This document shows positions 7,925 to 12,681 of a DNA stretch of 12,681 nucleotides, in pieces (within the stretch, counting starts at the first letter, position 1; every line of letters starts with the position of its first letter). Below the pieces are notes generated by a model. That model saw nothing but the letters and a program-made list of their open reading frames with translations. It made no database searches and was not told where the DNA came from. Source of the stretch: DIGJ01 sp036658435. GTDB taxonomy: Bacteria; Bacillota; Clostridia; Lachnospirales; Lachnospiraceae. A program made the translations under genes and the position numbers. The DNA lies in the NCBI GenBank assembly GCA_036658435.1, contig JAVXEO010000062.1, positions 1 to 12,681 of the forward strand, written 5' to 3'.

Positions 7925-8520
7925 TGGACTATTACAGCTCACAAATCAGTAAATTAATCGAAGAACTGGGAAGACTTCCCGGCATTGGAAGCAAGTCAGC
8001 TCAACGACTTGCTTTTCATATTATTAATATGCCAAAAGAACAGGTACAGCAGTTGGCAGATACCATTACAAAGGCAAAAGCCAACGTTCGCTATTGTAAG
8101 GAATGCTGTACACTTACAGATCAGGAAATATGTCCAATCTGTGCCAGTAAAAAAAGAGACCATAAACAGATTATGGTGGTGGAAAATCCAAGAGACTTAG
8201 CGGCTTATGAAAAAACCCAAAAGTATGAAGGTGTGTATCACGTTTTGCATGGTGCCATATCTCCCATGCTTGGAATTGGTCCGGGAGATATTCGTTTAAA
8301 GGAGCTTATGACACGTTTGCAAGGGGATGTGGAGGAAGTCATCATTGCCACCAACTCCAGCTTAGAAGGGGAAACTACAGCCATGTATATCAGTAAACTG
8401 ATTAAACCCACGGGAATTAAGGTAAGCCGTATTGCAAGTGGCGTGCCGGTAGGTGGAGACTTAGAATATATTGATGAGATTACACTACTGCGTGCATTGG
8501 AAGGAAGAATAGAACTTTAA
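7924..8520 (+). CDS. recR: Recombination mediator protein RecR
   Basis: RecR acts with RecO (and RecF) to load RecA on SSB-coated single-stranded DNA for gap repair. The 198 residues match the family length. Features in order: helix-hairpin-helix LPGIGSKSAQRLAFHI (18-33); zinc finger with C58, C61, C70 and C73; Toprim domain starting VVENPRDLAAYEKT (85-98) and including EVIIATN (138-144); the C-terminal region GVPVGGDLEYIDEITLLRALEGR. The start is fixed by overlap with ybaB (TAATG). It is the last gene of the operon, with a strong terminator 10 nt after the stop. Confidence 0.98.
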   Translation: MDYYSSQISKLIEELGRLPGIGSKSAQRLAFHIINMPKEQVQQLADTITKAKANVRYCKECCTLTDQEICPICASKKRDHKQIMVVENPRDLAAYEKTQKYEGVYHVLHGAISPMLGIGPGDIRLKELMTRLQGDVEEVIIATNSSLEGETTAMYISKLIKPTGIKVSRIASGVPVGGDLEYIDEITLLRALEGRIEL

Positions 8521-8530
8521 ATCAAAAAAG

Positions 8531-8567
8531 GACACCCGGATAAGCGACTATCCGAGTGTCTTTTTTT
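8531..8567 (+). terminator. Strong bidirectional terminator between convergent recR and yyaC
   Basis: GACAC (8531-8535) pairs with GTGTC (8556-8560) and CGGATA (8537-8542) with TATCCG (8549-8554). There is one C-A mismatch and a 6-nt loop. T7 follows (8561-8567). An A6 run (8524-8529) precedes the stem, so it also reads as hairpin plus U-tract on the minus strand, ending yyaC transcription. Confidence 0.92.
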
Positions 8568-8596
8568 ATATTTAATGAGAGGGGGAGAGTAATCAA

Positions 8597-8665
8597 ATGT
8601 ATGAAAACCTCTTACAATACATAGTATATAGGATAAATGTGACGAGAGTGTGTACAGTCCCTTAA
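8597..8665 (+). CDS. Candidate 22-residue small ORF, no recognised family
   Basis: The ORF encodes MYENLLQYIVYRINVTRVCTVP and is preceded by a strong purine-rich GGGGGAGAG (8581-8589), about 7 nt from the ATG. It lies in the 125-nt gap between the recR terminator and the 3' end of yyaC, opposite the yyaC mRNA tail. No promoter is evident. A chance ORF is quite possible at this length; the ribosome binding site is the main support. Confidence 0.25.
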   Translation: MYENLLQYIVYRINVTRVCTVP

Positions 8666-8692
8666 GAATCTATAAAAAGAATAAAGAGAAGG

Positions 8693-9256
8693 TTAACAAA
8701 GTGAAAAAGCATATCGAATCCCCATATAAATAAAGTCAGCAAGTCCCATTACTTCGTTTAGACGTGTAGTTTGCAAAAGCATATGACTTAACATACCGGA
8801 TAAATTTACAATGCCGGTAATATGAATATCTCCTACGCCCGGCAAGTCTTTATCAACACCAATTCCGGGATAAAGGGAACCTTCTGCCAAAGTAACCCAT
8901 CCGATATGCCCGGCAACACCAAGGGAAGCGTCTACGGCGATGATAAAGGGGTTTTGGTGGGAATCGGAGATATGAGAAAGAGCACGGTCTAAGTTTTTGG
9001 CGTGTATGGGTGAGGTAAGGGTTCCATAAATATGAAGATTTGGATAGTGAAATTTAGACAGCTTATATCCTACCAAAGGACCAAGACAGTCACCGGTTGC
9101 CCGATCCGAACCAATACAGACCAACACAATTTCCCGGTGCATTTCCATTGGTTCTTTTAAATAAGAGTGGAGAGAACGGCAAAACTGGTAGATGGAACCG
9201 CCTTCCTTTGGATTATAATAGGCAGGTTTATATGACTTAATAATAAGATCGTCCAT
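8693..9256 (-). CDS. yyaC: Spore protease YyaC (DUF1256 family)
   Basis: The family is found in endospore formers and has a fold related to the germination protease GPR and hydrogenase maturation proteases. Its substrate is not settled. The 187-residue product shows the signature VCIGSDRATGDCLGPLVGYKL (46-66), then GTLTSPIHAKNL (78-89), IIAVDASLG (105-113) and DLPGVGDIHITGIVN (137-151). D51, D56, H85 and D109 are candidate metal or catalytic residues by analogy with the fold (inference). The start is supported by AAAAGGAG on the minus strand (plus-strand 9263-9270), 6 nt upstream. It is the only minus-strand gene here, convergent with recR and divergent from the LysM gene. I could not find a convincing sigma-A, F or G promoter for it. 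Confidence 0.9.
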   Translation of the reverse strand: MDDLIIKSYKPAYYNPKEGGSIYQFCRSLHSYLKEPMEMHREIVLVCIGSDRATGDCLGPLVGYKLSKFHYPNLHIYGTLTSPIHAKNLDRALSHISDSHQNPFIIAVDASLGVAGHIGWVTLAEGSLYPGIGVDKDLPGVGDIHITGIVNLSGMLSHMLLQTTRLNEVMGLADFIYMGIRYAFSLC

Positions 9257-9302
9257 TTTTGACTCCTTTTATTTTTTTTTTAATAAGTGCTATTGATATC
9301 TA

Positions 9303-9331
9303 TTCCCACATATTGGGAAAATGTACATTTT
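9303..9331. promoter_or_regulatory. Two adjacent dyads in the yyaC/LysM divergent intergenic region
   Basis: TTCCCA-CATAT-TGGGAA (9303-9319) is a perfect 6-bp inverted repeat with a 5-bp spacer. It overlaps by two bases the perfect 14-bp palindrome AAAATGTACATTTT (9318-9331). They lie 47-75 bp upstream of the yyaC start and about 200 bp upstream of the LysM gene. They look like operators, but no regulator is identified. Confidence 0.4.
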
Positions 9332-9351
9332 TCTCATAGCTTTTTTTTCTC

Positions 9352-9418
9352 AAAAAATGACAAAAACCCCAAAGAAATAGAAAAACATAGGGATAAACAT
9401 AAAAAATGAAAAAAAAAA
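9352..9418. other. A-tract-rich, probably curved intergenic DNA
   Basis: Runs of A occur at about 9352-9357, 9362-9366, 9371-9373, 9381-9385, 9395-9397, 9401-9406 and 9409-9418, many roughly one helical turn apart. Such spacing predicts intrinsic curvature. The rest of the 270-bp gap (9257-9526) is also AT-rich and holds no ORF of note. Confidence 0.4.
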
Positions 9419-9460
9419 TGTCGGGATTGCTAAGAAAAAAGAAGAATACTCTGCCTTTTT

Positions 9461-9488
9461 ATGACAAAAAAGCATAGCTATATGTGAT
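9461..9488 (+). promoter_or_regulatory. Weak candidate promoter for the LysM-protein gene
   Basis: ATGACA (9461-9466) is 5/6 to the sigma-A -35. It is followed at 16 nt by TGTGAT (9483-9488), 4/6 to the -10. The position, about 38 nt before the ATG, is sensible. However, the sequence is so AT-rich that another sigma factor or another site cannot be excluded. Confidence 0.3.
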
Positions 9489-9526
9489 AGGATGCAAACA
9501 ACATGTAGAAAGAGGAGGACGTATTT

Positions 9527-10711
9527 ATGCTGCCAAAAAATGTTCGACAGATTGGATTTATTGAGGGAAACAAGAGGATATATATAGAGGATTATGTTAT
9601 GACCTTTGCCGGTAAGACGGAAGGAATGTCGGTTCTCTTGGGAAGACAGGAAAAGGAGGGGGAAGAAACGGTCCTTTATATTAGCGGAGCAGTAACGGTA
9701 AAAAACAGAACCGATGAATATCCGGAAACTTTAAAAAATGAGGACTGGTCTGGTATATATGAAGATGTAAAAAAGCATTTTGATACTTGTGAAATCATGG
9801 GATGGCTCTTAGTACGTAAAGATGTCATAATAGAAATTGATCATGAAATTCGAAAAATTCACGAAGAAAATTTCAAGGGAAACAATAAAATTTTATTTCT
9901 GTTTGACAAGGGAGAAGGAGAAGAAGCCTTTTATCTATCCAATGCCATGGGAGAATTAAAAAAACAGACGGGATTTTACATATATTATGAAAAAAATGAA
10001 GCCATGCAAAATTATATGATTGAAAAAAATCCGGATGAAAAAGTAGAAGAAAAATTTAAAGATGAAGCAATGGACAGGGTTCGAGAGATTATTGCCCAGA
10101 AAGAACCCCCTAAAAATGAAAAAAAAGTGATGAATTTAATGTATGGAGCGAGTACACTTTTAGCAGCAGTGGTACTTGTCATTGGAGCAACCATGTTGGA
10201 CAACTATGATAAGATGAAAAACATGGAGGCAACGCTAAATGTAATATCGGATAATCTGGAAGAAACAAAAGAGATGGAGAAGGAATCAAAACACCGGGTA
10301 GAAGTGGAAGAAATAGCCGGAAACACCCAAAAGGTGGATAGAAAGGAAGCGGCAGGGGAGGAACAAAATAAAGAAGAGAACAGGGAAGAAAACAAAGAAG
10401 AAATAAAAGAAGAAATAAAAGAAGAAAAAGAAGAAGAAAAAATAAAAGAAGAATCTCAAAAGGAAAAAGAAAATAAAGAAAACAAAGAAAACAAAGAAAA
10501 CAAAGAAAACAAAGAAAACAAAGAGAGTAAAGAAGTTATGGCCACCGGAGAAAGAATCGAATATTTGGTAGAAGAGGGGGATACTCTGGCATCCATCAGT
10601 TTGAAATTTTTTCAATCTTATTCTTATGTGGAGGTACTTCAAAAATTAAATGAAATTGATGACAGCGATAAGATATATACCGGGCAAAAACTGCAACTTC
10701 CTCAAAAGTAA
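9527..10711 (+). CDS. Membrane-anchored LysM protein with MPN/JAB-like N-terminal domain
   Basis: I do not recognise a named gene. The 394-residue protein has an N-terminal globular region (about 14-165), one membrane helix (about 201-224), a charged low-complexity Lys/Glu/Asn linker (about 247-336) and a C-terminal LysM domain (about 343-392: EYLVEEGDTLASISLKFF ... YTGQKLQLPQ). LysM binds peptidoglycan. Lysines before the helix suggest N-in/C-out, putting LysM outside. The N-terminal region aligns by eye with MPN/JAB domains: E32-x2-S-x-LLG (32-39), ISGAVTV (52-58), EIMGW (89-93), KILFLFD (121-127) and AFYL (134-137). The HxH metal ligands expected after the GW are replaced by L95 and R97, so it would be catalytically dead. 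GAGGAGG (9512-9518) lies 8 nt before the ATG. It is divergent from yyaC, which hints at a sporulation or envelope role (inference). Confidence 0.85.
   Translation: MLPKNVRQIGFIEGNKRIYIEDYVMTFAGKTEGMSVLLGRQEKEGEETVLYISGAVTVKNRTDEYPETLKNEDWSGIYEDVKKHFDTCEIMGWLLVRKDVIIEIDHEIRKIHEENFKGNNKILFLFDKGEGEEAFYLSNAMGELKKQTGFYIYYEKNEAMQNYMIEKNPDEKVEEKFKDEAMDRVREIIAQKEPPKNEKKVMNLMYGASTLLAAVVLVIGATMLDNYDKMKNMEATLNVISDNLEETKEMEKESKHRVEVEEIAGNTQKVDRKEAAGEEQNKEENREENKEEIKEEIKEEKEEEKIKEESQKEKENKENKENKENKENKENKESKEVMATGERIEYLVEEGDTLASISLKFFQSYSYVEVLQKLNEIDDSDKIYTGQKLQLPQK
10394..10429 (+). repeat. 12-bp coding repeats in the Lys/Glu linker
   Basis: AAAGAAGAAATA occurs twice (10394-10417) and is followed by a variant AAAGAAGAAAAA (10418-10429), encoding KEEI KEEI KEEK. 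It is part of a long, almost all-purine stretch on the coding strand. Confidence 0.8.
10469..10531 (+). repeat. 9-bp tandem repeats encoding (ENK)n
   Basis: Five identical copies of GAAAACAAA (10478-10522) are flanked by one-change GAAAATAAA (10469-10477) and diverged GAGAGTAAA (10523-10531). They encode six ENK units and one ESK just before the LysM domain. The unit length is a multiple of three, so copy-number changes would keep the frame. Confidence 0.95.
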
Positions 10712-10740
10712 TTGTCCATTACAAAAAAATAGAGTATACT
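10712..10740 (+). promoter_or_regulatory. Predicted sigma-A promoter for the DUF5711-cvpA pair
   Basis: TTGTCC (10712-10717, 4/6) and TATACT (10735-10740, 5/6) are separated by exactly 17 nt. They start right after the LysM gene's stop codon. Transcription would begin near 10747, giving a leader of about 29 nt before the next ATG. No terminator separates the LysM gene from it, so read-through is also possible. Confidence 0.7.
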
Positions 10741-10775
10741 AATACCCAAAAGGATAAAGGAGCACGTTTGCAAAG

Positions 10776-11957
10776 ATGGATAGCTTATCAAGGAGAAATG
10801 AAGACAAACGATTTAAAGAACAAAAAAGAAGACATAAAGTAACCATGGCATTTACAGTAACCTTGTGTACGTTTGCGGCAGTTGCTTTGTTTATATATAT
10901 TGTAAATGGATTGATTAATAAGACCTACAATAGTTATGAGGTGATGACGACAAGTCCAAGACAAGACAGTAATTCGGTTCAATACCGTTCCTATCAGGGG
11001 ATGCTTTTAAAGTATAGCAGAGATGGGGCTTCGGGAATTTCTCCGGAGGGGGAAATCTTATGGAATGGGAGCTATGAGATGAACAATCCGGTGGTGGACA
11101 CTTGCGGGGACTATGTGATTATTGGTGATGTGGGGGGAAAAGAATCTTATGTGTATAATGGTTCCAACTCTGGGGTGATGTTAGAAGAGACCCTGCCAAT
11201 ATCCCAGGTAGACATTGCCGAACAGGGAGTATCCGCAGTGGTACTAGACGATGCCAAATCCAATGAGATCCATATTTACAATGCCTTTGACACGGGAAAT
11301 TCTCTTTTGCTTACGATTCCAACCAATGTAAGCAAGGACGGATATCCAGTAGATATTACCTTGTCGCCGGATGGACAGAAATTAGTAACAAGCTATCTTG
11401 GTGTAAACAATGGAGTTACACAGAATAAGGTGACATTTTATAATTTTGGAGCCGTGGGAAAAGATAAGGTGAACTTTATTGTGGGTGGTATTGATATGGG
11501 ACAGGAACTATGCCCCCAGGTTGAATTTATTAATAATGAAACCATTTGTATTTACGGGGAACAAAGTTTTCGGATTTATTCCATGCAGGAACTGCCGGAA
11601 GAAATTTATAATGAGAAATTTGATAGTGCAGTAAAGAGTGTAATGAGCAATGATAAATACCTGGGATTCATCTTAGAGGACTCCACCATGCTGGTATATG
11701 ATTTAAAGGGAAAAAAGGTTCTGAAAAAGACATTGGAAGAAGAGTATGATGATGTAAAATTCACAAAAAACGAAATCCTGTTCACTTCCGATTTATCCTG
11801 CCAATTGATGCGTTTTAATGGGGAAATAAAATGGGACTATACCTTTGACAAGAACATAAAGTATATTTTTGAAACGAAAGAAAAAGATCAATTTGTATTT
11901 ATTAATGATGTAAATATGGAAAAAGGAAAGCTATCAAAGGATACTCATAGGAGCTAA
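10776..11957 (+). CDS. DUF5711-family membrane-anchored beta-propeller-like protein
   Basis: Function unknown. The 393-residue product has a strongly basic N-terminus (residues 5-21), a single membrane helix (about 22-45) and a large domain predicted outside the membrane. That domain is full of short beta-strand repeats of the WD40/PQQ-propeller type, for example ISPEGEILWNGSY (88-100), ITLSPDGQKLVTSYLG (194-209), LVYDLKGKKVLKKTL (306-320) and LMRFNGEIKWDYTF (344-357). This pattern matches the DUF5711 family as I know it from Lachnospiraceae. The best Shine-Dalgarno, AAAGGAG (10756-10762), is 13 nt from the ATG, rather long. No better in-frame start is visible, and this one gives a standard basic N-terminus. 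The gene ends 5 nt before the cvpA-like gene, and the two probably work together. Confidence 0.8.
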   Translation: MDSLSRRNEDKRFKEQKRRHKVTMAFTVTLCTFAAVALFIYIVNGLINKTYNSYEVMTTSPRQDSNSVQYRSYQGMLLKYSRDGASGISPEGEILWNGSYEMNNPVVDTCGDYVIIGDVGGKESYVYNGSNSGVMLEETLPISQVDIAEQGVSAVVLDDAKSNEIHIYNAFDTGNSLLLTIPTNVSKDGYPVDITLSPDGQKLVTSYLGVNNGVTQNKVTFYNFGAVGKDKVNFIVGGIDMGQELCPQVEFINNETICIYGEQSFRIYSMQELPEEIYNEKFDSAVKSVMSNDKYLGFILEDSTMLVYDLKGKKVLKKTLEEEYDDVKFTKNEILFTSDLSCQLMRFNGEIKWDYTFDKNIKYIFETKEKDQFVFINDVNMEKGKLSKDTHRS

Positions 11958-11962
11958 AGAAA

Positions 11963-12601
11963 ATGAACAATATAAACTGGGTGCTGGTTTTTGTAATAGG
12001 GACACTGTTAGCCTATGGTTTGCGAGGAAAAAAAGAAGGACTGATACGAACAATTTTTGGAATGTTTTCTCTTATAGTGGCATTAACAGCGGCATCTGTA
12101 GTTGGGCCGGAGCTAAGTAAGACAATAAAGTCAAATGACAAGGTGCTTCCGTATCTTTCACAAAAAGTGGATGCAAAAAGCCTGACACTTCCGGAGCTTT
12201 TAAAAGAGGCGGTGATAAACAAAAAGGGAGTGGAAGAATATAAAGAAATGGCAGCAAAAAAAGCGGAAGAACTGATACAAATACAAATAGCGAATTGGAT
12301 GATAAATGCCTTAGCTTTTGTACTTGTTTTTTTGCTGGTTTGGATTCTACTGGGATATGCCTGCACCACTCTTAACATTATAAGCAAACTTCCTATTATA
12401 AATGGTTTGAATAAAACAGCAGGAGTGGTTGCAGGAATTATGCGTGGATTTATTACGATCTGGTTTTGGTGTATTGTACTTACCATATTTAGCGCAACAA
12501 AAGTGGGGCAGACCATATTTGCTTTTGTGAATCAAAGTGAATTTTTAGGACTATTATATAATAATAATCTGCTTTTTGAATTCGGAAAAATATTCTTGTA
12601 A
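11963..12601 (+). CDS. CvpA-family integral membrane protein
   Basis: The 212-residue product has four predicted membrane helices (about 5-20, 27-48, 109-134 and 153-177) and a charged loop between helices 2 and 3 (about 50-108). CvpA-type hallmarks are RGKKEGLIRTIFGMFSLIVA in the first part and LPIINGLNKTAGVVAGIMRGF (143-163) before the last helix. CvpA proteins were first linked to colicin V export and purF expression, and later to envelope homeostasis; the biochemical role is unclear. AGGAG (11949-11953) lies inside the end of the upstream gene, 9 nt before the ATG, so the pair is co-transcribed and probably translationally coupled. The spacing suggests a joint envelope function with the DUF5711 protein (inference). 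Confidence 0.82.
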   Translation: MNNINWVLVFVIGTLLAYGLRGKKEGLIRTIFGMFSLIVALTAASVVGPELSKTIKSNDKVLPYLSQKVDAKSLTLPELLKEAVINKKGVEEYKEMAAKKAEELIQIQIANWMINALAFVLVFLLVWILLGYACTTLNIISKLPIINGLNKTAGVVAGIMRGFITIWFWCIVLTIFSATKVGQTIFAFVNQSEFLGLLYNNNLLFEFGKIFL

Positions 12602-12618
12602 AAAATTGATTTTAAATT

Positions 12619-12638
12619 ATAGTTAAAAACTATTTTTT
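12619..12638 (+). terminator. Weak candidate terminator after the CvpA-family gene
   Basis: ATAGTT (12619-12624) pairs with AACTAT (12628-12633) around an AAA loop and runs into T6 (12633-12638). The stem has only one G-C pair, so it would be inefficient. It lies 17 nt after the stop codon. Confidence 0.4.
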
Positions 12639-12639
12639 G

Positions 12640-12661
12640 TAATAGGAAAGTGCTCCTATTA
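12640..12661. repeat. Second hairpin in the terminal non-coding tail
   Basis: TAATAGGA (12640-12647) pairs perfectly with TCCTATTA (12654-12661), loop AAGTGC. No T-tract follows on either strand, so it is not a simple terminator. It may belong to the leader of the next locus outside the window. Confidence 0.5.
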
Positions 12662-12681
12662 TATAAAAACGCTCCGCTGTG

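Noticed and set aside
10469..10531. CRISPR-like repeat array
   Set aside because: The units are 9 bp, directly adjacent and in frame within a coding sequence; there are no spacers.
10286..10642. Minus-strand 118-residue Phe-rich ORF
   Set aside because: It is the antisense image of the Lys/Glu repeat linker. It has no ribosome binding site or family likeness.
12013..12516. Minus-strand 167-residue ORF opposite the CvpA-family gene
   Set aside because: The plus-strand gene has a ribosome binding site, operon position and CvpA motifs. The antisense product is low-complexity with no recognisable domain.

Overview
This window looks like a replication-origin-proximal chromosomal segment of an endospore-forming, low-GC Gram-positive bacterium (Bacillota). 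It is most likely a clostridium of the Lachnospiraceae type. The reasons are the AT-rich sequence, the strong AGGAGG-type ribosome binding sites, a YyaC-type spore protease gene, a DUF5711-CvpA gene pair, and a gene order that joins two clusters lying on either side of oriC in Bacillus. The taxonomic call is inference from gene content; there is no rRNA in the window.

Layout. Bases 1-730 hold the end of an rpsF-ssb-rpsR operon: the 3' part of ssb, then rpsR, then a rho-independent terminator. A single MFS transporter gene (813-2003) follows, starting immediately after that terminator. A separate promoter with an extended -10 then precedes a tight co-directional block: gdpP (c-di-AMP phosphodiesterase), rplI (L9), dnaB (replicative helicase), dnaX (clamp-loader tau subunit), ybaB/ebfC (nucleoid protein) and recR (recombinational repair). 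The genes in this block are 1-nt overlapped or 14-27 nt apart. It ends in a strong hairpin at 8531-8567 that has a U-tract in both directions.

Bases 8568-12681 are more accessory. The only minus-strand gene, yyaC, runs toward that shared terminator. A 270-bp very AT-rich intergenic region with two adjacent dyads and several A-tracts separates it from a divergent gene. That gene encodes a membrane protein with a predicted cytoplasmic N-terminal domain, one membrane helix, a low-complexity Lys/Glu linker with 9-bp tandem repeats, and a C-terminal LysM domain. A good sigma-A-like promoter follows, then two genes 5 nt apart: a DUF5711 membrane-anchored beta-propeller-like protein and a CvpA-family membrane protein. 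The window ends in a non-coding tail with two small hairpins.

Functionally, the left two thirds is housekeeping: replication, repair, ribosome and c-di-AMP turnover. The right third looks like envelope and sporulation-associated functions. The most unusual item is the N-terminal domain of the LysM protein. By eye it aligns with MPN/JAB (JAMM) domains: it keeps the glutamate and the GW core but has lost the metal-binding histidines. That would make it a predicted pseudoenzyme domain tethered to the cell wall.
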